From Fimenecus sp963590415 (GTDB taxonomy: Bacteria; Bacillota; Clostridia; Oscillospirales; Acutalibacteraceae): a stretch of DNA of 64,000 nt. Positions within the stretch are counted from its first letter, which is position 1, and every line of letters begins with the position of its first letter. The stretch covers positions 1 through 64,000 of the forward strand of contig CAVAPB010000005.1 of the NCBI GenBank assembly GCA_963590415.1, in the 5' to 3' direction. The position numbers were made by a program, and so were the translations under genes. Shown here piece by piece: positions 1-8,057 of this stretch. The notes beneath the pieces are model-generated. The model did no database searches, had not been told where the DNA came from, and worked only from the letters and a program-made list of their open reading frames with translations.

Positions 1-111
1 GCCCTCAAAATTTGCCTGCGGCATAATTTTGAGATGGCAGAAATCACCATCACGCCTGTTCAGGCAACGCAGGCTGAAGCGGTGATTTTTAATAAACAAT
101 TTGTTGCCTGA
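1..111 (+). CDS. 3' end of a possible upstream gene (partial)
   Basis: Frame 1 is open from the window edge to a TGA at 109-111, giving a 36-residue C-terminal fragment that ends NKQFVA. It stops a few bases before the next gene and lies on the same strand, which fits the last gene of an operon. The fragment is too short to recognise a family, and an open stretch of this length can arise by chance. Confidence 0.3.
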   Translation, partial: ALKICLRHNFEMAEITITPVQATQAEAVIFNKQFVA

Positions 112-129
112 AAGGCTATGGTGATTTTT

Positions 130-2181
130 ATGGAAAAACGACTTGAACCACTGTTTACCCCATGGAAAATCGGTAACTGTGAAATCAAGAACAGAATCGT
201 ACTCACAAGTATGGGCGGCACCGACCTTTTCGGTTGGATGGAAAACAACCATTTTGACAAGGACGGCGCACGCTTCATTATGGAGGTCGCAAAGAACAAC
301 GCAGGTCTTGTAATGCCCGGATGTCAGCCGGTATACAACCCGATGTTCGGTCAATGGCTCTACAAGAACGAAAAAATGTACGACGACCTGAAAAAATGGA
401 TGCCCGAATTTCATAAAACGGGTGCAAAGCTCTTTGTTCAGCTTACGGCAGGCTTCGGCAGGTCGTTTACCGTCAGCGAAATGATGGAAAAGCTCTATAC
501 GAACAAGGTTTTGCGGGTTCTCAGCAAGCCTTTTATGGATCTTGACAAAATAACCGCTTCCGCAAGCCCGTCTCCCAACCGCTGGTCGGATAAAGTTCCG
601 TCAAGGGAGATGACAAAGGCGGAAATCAAGGAATTTGTGGACGCCTTTGCGAAATGCTCAAAGATGCTCAAGGACGCAGGCGTTGACGGCGTAGAAATCC
701 ACGCGGTTCATGAGGGCTATCTTCTTGACCAGTTCACTCTCAAATATGTAAACAAGCGCACCGACGAATACGGCGGCAGTTTTGAAAACCGTTACCGCTT
801 CCCCGTTGAAATAGTCAAGGCTATCAAGGCGGTTTGCGGCGACGACTTCCCCGTTTCACTGCGTTACAGCGTTATTTCAAAGACAAAAGGCTTCCGCCGG
901 GGCGCTCTCCCGGGCGAGGATTATACCGAGGTCGGCAGAGATATGGATGAGTCGGAAAAGGCTGCCAAATACCTTCAGGACGCAGGCTACGACTGCCTCA
1001 ACTGCGACAACGGCACATACGACGCCTGGTATTGGGCACATCCGCCGGTATATATGCCCGAAAACTGCAACCTTGCGGATGTTGAGCACATAAAGAAATT
1101 TGTTGACATTCCCGTTATCTGTGCGGGCAGACTTGACCCGAGGGTTGCCGCAGACTCGATAGCCGACGGCAAGCTTGACGGCGCAGGCTTTGCACGCCCG
1201 TTTCTTGCAGACACACAATGGGTAACGAAGCTCATAAACGGCAAGGAAGAGGACACCCGTCCGTGTATTCTCTGCCACAACGGCTGCTTTAATATGTGCC
1301 ACTACAAGGGCGTTCCGAACGACCAGGAGCTTTCGGACAGCCTGCATCTTGCACGCTGTGCGGTAAACGCCGAAACAATGCAGTGGGATAAGCATTATAT
1401 CAAAAAGACTAACTCTCCCAAGACCGTACATATAATCGGCGGCGGCATCGGCGGTATGGAAGCCGCAAGGGTGTTAAAGCTCCGCGGACACAATCCGATT
1501 ATCCACGAAAAGAGCGACAGGCTCGGCGGTGTGTTCATTCAGGCAAGCGCAGAGTCCTACAAGGGCAAGCTGCGTGATTTGCTCGAATGGTATCGCCGTC
1601 AGATGAAAGAGCTCGGCATTGACATAAGGCTAAACGACGAAGTTCACAATGCAAGAGAGTTCGGCGATTCGCCCGTAATTGTGGCAACAGGTGCCGTTCC
1701 CCGTTTGTTAAAGCGTGTTCCCGGCTATGAAAAAATGATTGAGGCGTGCGATTATCTTTCGGGCGCAGAAGTCGGAAAGACCGTTGCGGTTATCGGCGGC
1801 GGACTCACGGGATGTGAGATTGCCTATGAGCTTGCATTGCAGGGCAAGGACCCGATTATCGTTGAAATGAAAGACGACCTTGTAAGTCAGAAAGGCGTTT
1901 GCCTTGCGAACTCCTCATATCTTCGTGAATGGTTCGCACTTCATAAGGTGCCGACATATCTTGAAACCGTTCTCAAAGAGGTTCGTGACGGCGAAATCGT
2001 ATGCACACAAAAGGACGGCAAGGAAATTACGGTAAAATGCGACAGCGTAATCTCATGCGCAGGCTATATCCCCGCCCCCGTTGCGGGAAGCGAGAAAAAC
2101 GAACTTGTGGGCGACTGCCTCAATGTCGGAAATCTTCGCTCGGTTGTATGGCGTGCATATGAAGCGGCAATGAAAATTTAA
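130..2181 (+). CDS. NADH:flavin oxidoreductase, 2,4-dienoyl-CoA reductase type (old yellow enzyme plus FAD/NAD domains)
   Basis: 683-residue multidomain flavoenzyme. Residues 1-340 form the FMN-binding TIM barrel (EIHAVHEGYLLDQF, then RTDEYGGSFENR). The motif CxxCxxxC (CILCHNGC) with a later Cys marks the 4Fe-4S site. Two Rossmann motifs follow: IIGGGIGG for FAD and VIGGGLTG for NAD(P)H. This is the architecture of 2,4-dienoyl-CoA reductase, trimethylamine dehydrogenase and the bile-acid enzymes BaiCD/BaiH; the substrate here is unknown. I chose ATG 130 because family members begin close to the LFTPWKIGN motif. ATG 118 is also possible; an AAAGG at 111-115 sits awkwardly for both. The aconitase X genes follow 17 bases downstream, so the reductase probably acts on a substrate or product of that dehydratase. 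Confidence 0.88.
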   Translation: MEKRLEPLFTPWKIGNCEIKNRIVLTSMGGTDLFGWMENNHFDKDGARFIMEVAKNNAGLVMPGCQPVYNPMFGQWLYKNEKMYDDLKKWMPEFHKTGAKLFVQLTAGFGRSFTVSEMMEKLYTNKVLRVLSKPFMDLDKITASASPSPNRWSDKVPSREMTKAEIKEFVDAFAKCSKMLKDAGVDGVEIHAVHEGYLLDQFTLKYVNKRTDEYGGSFENRYRFPVEIVKAIKAVCGDDFPVSLRYSVISKTKGFRRGALPGEDYTEVGRDMDESEKAAKYLQDAGYDCLNCDNGTYDAWYWAHPPVYMPENCNLADVEHIKKFVDIPVICAGRLDPRVAADSIADGKLDGAGFARPFLADTQWVTKLINGKEEDTRPCILCHNGCFNMCHYKGVPNDQELSDSLHLARCAVNAETMQWDKHYIKKTNSPKTVHIIGGGIGGMEAARVLKLRGHNPIIHEKSDRLGGVFIQASAESYKGKLRDLLEWYRRQMKELGIDIRLNDEVHNAREFGDSPVIVATGAVPRLLKRVPGYEKMIEACDYLSGAEVGKTVAVIGGGLTGCEIAYELALQGKDPIIVEMKDDLVSQKGVCLANSSYLREWFALHKVPTYLETVLKEVRDGEIVCTQKDGKEITVKCDSVISCAGYIPAPVAGSEKNELVGDCLNVGNLRSVVWRAYEAAMKI

Positions 2182-2198
2182 CAAAGGGGGATATTTAT

Positions 2199-3488
2199 AT
2201 GGAACACAAAATGAAGCTGACTTCCGAACAGGAAGCTATCCTTAACGGCGCAAAGGGCGACACCATGGCTAAGGTTATGGAAACGCTTGTGCGCTACGGC
2301 GAGCTTTTCGGCGCAGACGAGATGGTGCCCGTTACAAGCAAGTACAACCATCTTGTTACCTCATTCGGTCTTAAAGCGCTCACTCCCGTTTACGACCTTA
2401 TGGAAAAGCTCATTTCGGCAGGCGCGGTATCGTCGCAGAAATTCTCTGCCGACCCCCGTCCGCTCGACAAAAATGTACCGTCAAATCTTTTACAGGACTT
2501 TGTCTTTAATAAATTTATGTACACAAGGCAGGATTACTACGAAAATCAGCTAAAAAAGCTCGGTCTTATGGACCCCGATGCCTTTACCTGCACCTGTTAT
2601 ATGGACGAAGTCGGCAACACACCGAATTACGGCGAGATACTGTCGTGGTCGGAGTCCTCGGCGGTCGTTTACGCAAACTCTGTACTCGGCGCACGCTGCA
2701 ACAGGAACTCGGGAATTATCGACCTTATGGGCTCGGTCGTAGGCTATGTCCCCTCTTTCGGACTTCTTAAAGACGAGGGCAGAAAAGCCGACTGGATAAT
2801 TGAAATAAAGACGACAAAAAAGCCCGAAGCACAGCTCCTCGGCTCCGCAATCGGTATGAAGGTTATGGAGGATGTACCGTATATCAAGGGGCTTGACAAA
2901 TTCCTCGGCGGTAAGCTTGACGACGCCGCAAAGACCTACCTAAAGGACTTCGGTGCGGCTACGGCGTCAAACGGTGCGGTAGGTCTTTACCATGTAGAGA
3001 ACATCACGCCCGAGGCGGTTAAGCTCTCCGACAGTCTTATAAAAGAAAACGCAAAGGTCTATGTCATCGACGACGCAGAGCTCAAAAGGGTTTATGACAG
3101 CTATCCGATTATATGGAAAAACAAGAACGCAAAGCCCAAGCTCTGCTTTATGGGCTGTCCGCATATGAGCCTTGAACAGCTTACCTCTTGGACGGAAAAG
3201 GTCGAAGCCGCTCTCAAATCGGCTGGCAACCAAAAGGTTGTTATACCCACAGTGTTCACGGCGGCGCCTGCGGTGCTTAAAAAGTTCAACTCGACGCCTT
3301 ATGCAGAAAGGCTCAAACGCACAGGCGTTATCACAAGCTATATTTGTCCGCTTATGTATATGAACAACCCTTTGAGCACAAAAATGCCCGTTATAACTTC
3401 GAGCAACAAGCTCCGTACATACACAAGCGCACGCTACTATACGGACGATGAAATTCTTACGGAAATCACGGGAGGAGGAAAAGCATAA
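2199..3488 (+). CDS. Aconitase X catalytic (large) subunit, DUF521
   Basis: 429 residues of the aconitase X catalytic domain. Candidate Fe-S ligands are Cys131/Cys133 (TCTCYMDEVGN), Cys167 (GARCNRNSG), Cys316/Cys320 (CFMGCPHMS) and Cys383 (YICPLMYMNNP); the family binds a cluster through three conserved cysteines. Characterised bacterial members dehydrate cis-3-hydroxy-L-proline to pyrroline-2-carboxylate, and archaeal ones dehydrate phosphomevalonate; which reaction applies here cannot be read from sequence. A strong AAAGGGGG lies 8 bases before ATG 2199. The stop overlaps the small-subunit start (TAATG), which fits coupled translation of a two-subunit enzyme. Confidence 0.9.
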   Translation: MEHKMKLTSEQEAILNGAKGDTMAKVMETLVRYGELFGADEMVPVTSKYNHLVTSFGLKALTPVYDLMEKLISAGAVSSQKFSADPRPLDKNVPSNLLQDFVFNKFMYTRQDYYENQLKKLGLMDPDAFTCTCYMDEVGNTPNYGEILSWSESSAVVYANSVLGARCNRNSGIIDLMGSVVGYVPSFGLLKDEGRKADWIIEIKTTKKPEAQLLGSAIGMKVMEDVPYIKGLDKFLGGKLDDAAKTYLKDFGAATASNGAVGLYHVENITPEAVKLSDSLIKENAKVYVIDDAELKRVYDSYPIIWKNKNAKPKLCFMGCPHMSLEQLTSWTEKVEAALKSAGNQKVVIPTVFTAAPAVLKKFNSTPYAERLKRTGVITSYICPLMYMNNPLSTKMPVITSSNKLRTYTSARYYTDDEILTEITGGGKA

Positions 3489-3931
3489 TGAAAACTTTCA
3501 AAGGCAGAGTGGTGTCGCCGGGAAATGTTACGGCGGACGCACTTGTATCGCACGGCGGACTCAACACGCTCGCTTCTTTCCAAAAAGCCTTGCAGTTCGG
3601 CGATAAAAAGGCTACCTGCGGAGACCAGAACAACAAGGACCTCTACGGCAAGGAGATGCTCGGCAAGGCTCTGTGTCTCCCGAGGACAATCGGCTCGACC
3701 ACGGGCGGACTTGTGCTTTACTGTGCTTGCTCCATGGGTCGTCAGCCCGCTTGTATGCTTTTCTCCGAGCCCATAGATTCTCTTGCGGCGGCAGGAGCAA
3801 TCCTCTCGGATGTATGGCTTGACGGCACTCCGATGACAGTTGTGGACAGCCTCGGCGAAGAATTTTTAGATTTCGTCAAGGACGGAATGAAAATAACCGT
3901 AAAAGACGACGGCACGGTTGAAGTTGCATAA
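3488..3931 (+). CDS. Aconitase X swivel (small) subunit, DUF126
   Basis: 147-residue swivelling beta-barrel subunit that closes the aconitase X active site. The signature loop GSTTGGLVLY sits mid-protein in place of the GS-rich loop of the family, followed by FSEPIDSLAAAGAI. ATG 3488 overlaps the large-subunit stop by one base, preceded by GGAGGAGG. In many bacteria the two domains are fused; here they are separate genes. A hairpin terminator follows, so this is the last gene of the oxidoreductase-aconitase X operon. Confidence 0.9.
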   Translation: MKTFKGRVVSPGNVTADALVSHGGLNTLASFQKALQFGDKKATCGDQNNKDLYGKEMLGKALCLPRTIGSTTGGLVLYCACSMGRQPACMLFSEPIDSLAAAGAILSDVWLDGTPMTVVDSLGEEFLDFVKDGMKITVKDDGTVEVA

Positions 3932-3949
3932 AATTTCATATATAAAAGT

Positions 3950-3992
3950 CAGGTCTTTCAAGGCTTAACACACCCTGAAAGTCCTGTTTTTT
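3950..3992 (+). terminator. Terminator after the aconitase X operon
   Basis: CAGGTCTTTCA at 3950-3960 pairs with TGAAAGTCCTG at 3976-3986 (one T-T mismatch), followed by TTTTTT. It separates the plus-strand operon from the convergent regulator. Confidence 0.75.
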
Positions 3993-4869
3993 ATATCTCA
4001 AACTTATTAAATATTTTTATATATTCTTTCAAGAAATATTTAATATGCTTATCGTTATTTCTGAAATACAGCCCATATTCGATATTTTTTGTGCCGCTTA
4101 TGGGAATACAGGTCAGTTCGGCATCCTCGGTAACCAAAAAGCCGGGAAGCACCGCAATTCCGTATCCGCACTTTGCGAGCAAAAGGCTTTCCCTTTCATT
4201 TTCAGCGACAATATCCGGATGGTCCTGTGCGTGGAGAGCCAAAAACTCCTGTAATTTATTCCCCTTTATAAACGGAAGGTTTTTAGGAGGGAGTGTTATC
4301 AGGCTTTCCTCGGTTAATTGGTGCAACGATAATTCTCTTTCTTTTGCGAGCGGGTGCGTCGGAAGCATCAGCGCATAGCTTTCATATTCAAAAAGCTTTT
4401 TATAGGTCCCCTGATTTGATAAATCACGGGTTGCTATTGCAATTTCAAGCTGTTGATTCTCATAAAGATTTTTCAAATCGTAGAAATCCTTCGCAATAAT
4501 TTTCGGGCGAACATAGGGAAAAAGATTTTTTATTCCTTTTAATATCGGCTCAATTTTCTCAAATTCGTTTTCACTCATACAACCGATACGGAAGATAAGG
4601 GACTCCGACTGTGTATTACTTTGAAAACGAGCCTTTGCATCCTCCATTTTCATATAAATGTCTTTGGCGTCATAGTAAAACTTTTCGCCCTGCTCGGTCA
4701 GCTTAACTATGCGTGAATTCCTGTAAAAGAGCCTAACGCCTATTTCTTCCTCCAAATTCTTAATATGATGAGTAACCGTAGGCACGGACAGGAACAGTGC
4801 CTCCGCAGCCTTTGTAAAATTAAGCCTTTCCGCCGTATAGATAAAACATTCAAGCTGTTGCGAGGTCAT
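3991..4869 (-). CDS. LysR-family transcriptional regulator
   Basis: 292 residues. The N-terminal winged helix-turn-helix (LECFIYTAERLNFTKAAEALFLSVPTVTHHI, seen in parts) is the LysR DNA-binding domain, followed by a linker helix and a substrate-binding domain of about 200 residues. ATG 4869 is preceded by GGAGGAGG. The gene converges on the aconitase X operon and diverges from the MATE gene, with an operator-like dyad between the two promoters, so the exporter is the best target candidate; the aconitase X operon is a second possibility. The inducer is unknown. Confidence 0.92.
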   Translation of the reverse strand: MTSQQLECFIYTAERLNFTKAAEALFLSVPTVTHHIKNLEEEIGVRLFYRNSRIVKLTEQGEKFYYDAKDIYMKMEDAKARFQSNTQSESLIFRIGCMSENEFEKIEPILKGIKNLFPYVRPKIIAKDFYDLKNLYENQQLEIAIATRDLSNQGTYKKLFEYESYALMLPTHPLAKERELSLHQLTEESLITLPPKNLPFIKGNKLQEFLALHAQDHPDIVAENERESLLLAKCGYGIAVLPGFLVTEDAELTCIPISGTKNIEYGLYFRNNDKHIKYFLKEYIKIFNKFEI

Positions 4870-4898
4870 ATTTGCGCCTCCTCCGTTTCTTTTATTAA

Positions 4899-4927
4899 AG
4901 TATAACCGATACAGCTCATTTAATCAA
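4899..4927 (-). promoter_or_regulatory. Sigma-A promoter of the lysR gene
   Basis: On the minus strand TTGATT (4922-4927), 17 bases, then TATACT (4899-4904). The -35 box abuts the dyad at 4928-4948, as expected for LysR autoregulation. Confidence 0.6.
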
Positions 4928-4948
4928 GCGTTAGCTTTTATCTAACGC
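4928..4948. promoter_or_regulatory. Putative LysR operator dyad
   Basis: GCGTTAG - 7 bases - CTAACGC is a perfect inverted repeat containing TTA-N9-TAA, i.e. the T-N11-A motif of LysR-type binding sites. It lies midway in the 155-base divergent region between the regulator and the MATE gene. Confidence 0.65.
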
Positions 4949-4965
4949 CGTTTATTTATATGTAA

Positions 4966-4994
4966 TTCAATTTTCCGCTCACTTCTGCTATAAT
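4966..4994 (+). promoter_or_regulatory. Sigma-A promoter of the MATE gene
   Basis: TTCAAT, 17 bases, TATAAT (4989-4994), 30 bases before the start codon. The weak -35 box fits a promoter that needs an activator bound upstream. Confidence 0.55.
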
Positions 4995-5024
4995 TTCCGA
5001 TGTAAAGTAAAAGGAAGTGAATTT

Positions 5025-6377
5025 ATGAAAGAGCAAAAGATGGAGACAATGCCGATAAACAGGCTGTTGCTCAATATGGCGGCGCCGATGATTTTGTCAA
5101 TGATTATCGGAGCACTTTACAACATCGTAGACAGTATTTTCGTAAGTAATTACAGTGAGAATGCACTCACGGCGGTTTCCCTTGCGTTCCCGATTCAGAA
5201 TATTATAGTATCGCTCGGTACGGGCGTCGGTGTGGGCGTCAACGCCCTGCTTTCAAGAATGTTGGGAGAAAAAAAGCAGGAGGAGGTCAACAAAACAGCC
5301 GTAAACGGACTGATTTTAAGTGTGATTGTATATTTATTTTTGCTTGTATTCGGCATTTTCGGTATAAGGTGGTTTTATAAAATACAAACCGACAACGCAG
5401 AAATATGCGATATGGGATATGCTTATCTGTCTGTTATCTGCATATTTTCATTCGGTCAGATAATTCAGCTTGTGCTTGAAAAGCTGTTGCAGTCAACGGG
5501 ACGAACCTCATTTACTATGATAACCCAGATAGTAGGCGCGGTAATAAACATTATACTCGACCCCATCCTCATTTTCGGATATTTGGGCTTCCCGTCAATG
5601 GGCACAAAGGGCGCGGCTGTCGCAACGGTAATCGGTCAAATAGCGGCTATGCTTCTCGGAATAGTCTTTAACCTGAAATTCAATAAGGATATACAATTTT
5701 CATTCGGACACATAAGACTTGAAAAATTCTATGTAAAAAATATCTGCCGTGTGGGAATTCCCGCAGGCATCACTTTGCTTATAAGCAGCATAATGTCGTT
5801 TGGAATCAACAAAATACTGCTCGAATTTTCCACAACCGCCACGGCTGTATTCGGCGCTTATTTCAAGCTGTACACCTTTGTATCGATGGCGGCGTTCGGC
5901 TTGAACACGGCTTTGTTATCCATTGTCGCATATAACCTCGGATGCAGGCAATATAAAAGAATAAACGATTGCATCAAATTAAGCGGCTTGTACTCCGCTT
6001 TAATCGGAATAATAGGTCTGGTTCTTTTACAGGTGTTCCCGCAAAGGATTATGCAGGCGTTTAACGCTTCAAGCACCATGAGCTCTATGGGAATAACTGC
6101 ATTGAGAATAACAAGTCTTAGCTTCGTTTTTGCCTGCGTTTCCATTATGGTTTGCTATGCTCTGCAGGGACTTTCTGTCGGTACGCCGAGTATGATTGTT
6201 TCCGCAGCGAGACAGGTTGTTATTCTTTTACCGATAGCATATTTTTTAGGAAAGGCAATGGGCGTTACTGGCGTTTGGTGGGCATTTCCCATCACAGAGC
6301 TTATTGTTATGATAATGGCTGTTATAATTCTCAAACATACAATTATCAAGCTCACGCCGTCAAAGCAGGAATTATAA
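5025..6377 (+). CDS. MATE-family efflux transporter
   Basis: 450-residue integral membrane protein with about twelve hydrophobic segments arranged as two homologous halves, the multidrug and toxin extrusion fold. The first half contains GTGVGVNALLSRMLGEKKQEE and the repeat-like NIILDPILIFG region, both typical of Na+- or H+-coupled MATE exporters. AAGGAAG precedes ATG 5025 by 8 bases. Divergent from lysR with a shared operator region, so expression is probably induced by a compound sensed by that regulator. Substrate unknown. Confidence 0.92.
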   Translation: MKEQKMETMPINRLLLNMAAPMILSMIIGALYNIVDSIFVSNYSENALTAVSLAFPIQNIIVSLGTGVGVGVNALLSRMLGEKKQEEVNKTAVNGLILSVIVYLFLLVFGIFGIRWFYKIQTDNAEICDMGYAYLSVICIFSFGQIIQLVLEKLLQSTGRTSFTMITQIVGAVINIILDPILIFGYLGFPSMGTKGAAVATVIGQIAAMLLGIVFNLKFNKDIQFSFGHIRLEKFYVKNICRVGIPAGITLLISSIMSFGINKILLEFSTTATAVFGAYFKLYTFVSMAAFGLNTALLSIVAYNLGCRQYKRINDCIKLSGLYSALIGIIGLVLLQVFPQRIMQAFNASSTMSSMGITALRITSLSFVFACVSIMVCYALQGLSVGTPSMIVSAARQVVILLPIAYFLGKAMGVTGVWWAFPITELIVMIMAVIILKHTIIKLTPSKQEL

Positions 6378-6406
6378 ATTAGTTAAAGCTGTTTGTCAAA
6401 GGGACA

Positions 6407-6444
6407 AAAAACTGTCCGGATAAAAGCCTGTCCGGACAGTTTTT
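6407..6444. terminator. Bidirectional terminator between the MATE gene and queH
   Basis: AAAAACTGTCCGGA / TCCGGACAGTTTTT, a 14-base perfect stem with a 10-base loop; A-run and T-run on the two sides let it stop both convergent transcripts. Confidence 0.9.
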
Positions 6445-6457
6445 ATTTTATTCGGTT

Positions 6458-7084
6458 TTACTCATCGGCATTTTCATCCTCAAACCACATTGAGAACTTA
6501 CAGCCGCAATAGTTTTGCCTGTAAAGTCCGAACTGCCTTGACAGCTCGGTGGAGCGCTTATAGCCCTCCTTTTTTTTGAAATCGGACGGAAGATACCGCA
6601 CGCCGTACTCCTCGGCAAGCTTCATTCCGATGCCGTTTATGGCCTCGGCGTTCTTATGAGGGCTTACGGTAAGCGTGGTGCAGAAATAGTCCGCCCCGAT
6701 TTCCTTTGCCTTTCTCGCCGTCTCACGAAGTCTTAAAGCAAAGCACTTGGCACATCTTGCGCCTCCCTCTTTTTCGTTTTCAAGCCCCTTTACAAAGTCG
6801 AAGAACTCGGCTTGGTCATACTTTGCCGCAACGCGCTCTATTCCGCTGCCGAAATCACCCGAAAGCAGCTTATCAAACTGCTCAAGGCGTTTTTCATACT
6901 CCGCCTCGGGATAGATATTCGGATTGTAAAAATATATCTTTACTCTGAAATGCTCCCTGAGCCGCTCGATTACGGCGCTTGAGCACGGGGCGCAGCAGCA
7001 CTGAAGCAGGAGCACAGGTTTTTCGCCTGTGCTCCCGATTTTTTCAAACTCATTTTCCATTAAAAGCTGATAATTGGTTTTCAT
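6458..7084 (-). CDS. queH: Epoxyqueuosine reductase QueH
   Basis: 208 residues of the DUF208/QueH family, which carries out the last step of queuosine synthesis, reducing epoxyqueuosine in tRNA. The LLQCCCAPCSS motif near the N-terminus and the later CAKCFALRL and NYCGCKFS segments supply the conserved cysteines that bind the Fe-S cluster and iron. ATG 7084 (MKTNYQLL) lies two bases after the upstream gene's stop, so the genes are coupled; a longer in-frame start would run into the upstream gene. No other queuosine gene is in the window. Confidence 0.9.
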   Translation of the reverse strand: MKTNYQLLMENEFEKIGSTGEKPVLLLQCCCAPCSSAVIERLREHFRVKIYFYNPNIYPEAEYEKRLEQFDKLLSGDFGSGIERVAAKYDQAEFFDFVKGLENEKEGGARCAKCFALRLRETARKAKEIGADYFCTTLTVSPHKNAEAINGIGMKLAEEYGVRYLPSDFKKKEGYKRSTELSRQFGLYRQNYCGCKFSMWFEDENADE

Positions 7085-7085
7085 C

Positions 7086-7901
7086 TCAAACGGTTTCTTT
7101 CTGCGTTTCCTTGTCGAACTGTGCTTCAATATTGTTTTTTCCCTTATGATAATAGGGATAAATTTTCAAAATAATAATTCCGATAAGCGCACCGCAGGTA
7201 TTGAGTACCGTGTCTGACATGGTGTCCATCAATGGCCACCGCTCTGCATATATCGGAGAAATCAACGGTTGCTTAACCGAGCCGTCAAGAATTGCAAGTG
7301 CATAATTCCAATGCTGTGCGTCTCCTGTCGCCTGAACTACGGGCAAGCCCTGTGCCGCCGCACTCACGCACGAAATCTGGTCAAATATAAACTCAAACAG
7401 TTCCCAGCCGACACCTGCAAGGAACGAAAATCCCAACGAGCAAAGCAATACGATTGAAAGCGGAACCTTCGCCTTATCTTTAAGCTGCATTGCGGTTATT
7501 ATTTCATAGCCGAAAATAACGCATATACCTCCGCCGACAAAATGCATAGCAACATCAAGCACATTTGAAGCATAATACATATTCAAAAACTTTCCGCAGA
7601 ACGAGCCTAAAAAGATACCTATAATAAGAATTGTTTGAACCTTAGGATTGATATATCTCAACGAATTGCTTTTCGGGAGCATCATAAATATTTCCCAAAC
7701 GAATGTGCAAAGTATGTTGGCGCCGACCTGAAGCGGGTCGGTAATATCAAACGGTTTATTTGTAAACGGGCTTATTGAGCCTTTTATAAATCCTACCAAG
7801 CCATAGAAAAACGCAAAAAGCAGCAAAGCTCTGAACACCCACCAAATAATGAGCGTATGCTTTTTCGGTATTGTTACCAAACGGTTAAAATATTCTTTCA
7901 T
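7086..7901 (-). CDS. Multi-pass membrane protein, YjdF/DUF2238-like
   Basis: 271 residues with six or more hydrophobic segments. The segments DVAMHFVGGG and GWELFEFIFDQ resemble the H-x-x-G-G and W-E-x-x-E patterns of the YjdF (DUF2238) family of unknown function; the match is by eye only. I place the start at ATG 7901 because GGAGG lies 4 bases upstream; a GTG at 7979 would add 26 residues without a clear ribosome site. Directly upstream of queH and probably co-transcribed. Role not known. Confidence 0.65.
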   Translation of the reverse strand: MKEYFNRLVTIPKKHTLIIWWVFRALLLFAFFYGLVGFIKGSISPFTNKPFDITDPLQVGANILCTFVWEIFMMLPKSNSLRYINPKVQTILIIGIFLGSFCGKFLNMYYASNVLDVAMHFVGGGICVIFGYEIITAMQLKDKAKVPLSIVLLCSLGFSFLAGVGWELFEFIFDQISCVSAAAQGLPVVQATGDAQHWNYALAILDGSVKQPLISPIYAERWPLMDTMSDTVLNTCGALIGIIILKIYPYYHKGKNNIEAQFDKETQKETV

Positions 7902-8011
7902 AAGTCCTCCGCGTACAATATTCAGCATAATTAATGTTACGGCGCAAAAGCACACCGTTATGCACATAATATCACTCACAGAAGAAAAAGTAAATACATT
8001 TTAGACAAAAA

Positions 8012-8051
8012 CAACGGAATGTGTCGACAATTTTGCGAGACATTCCGTTGT
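8012..8051 (-). terminator. Terminator after the DUF5696 lipoprotein gene
   Basis: On the minus strand ACAACGGAATGT pairs with ACATTCCGTTGT across a 17-base loop, followed by TTTTTG. Confidence 0.85.
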
Positions 8052-8057
8052 AATTAT

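Noticed and set aside
877..1431. 184-codon minus-strand frame in the oxidoreductase gene
   Set aside because: Antisense to conserved flavoprotein motifs; no ribosome site or domain.
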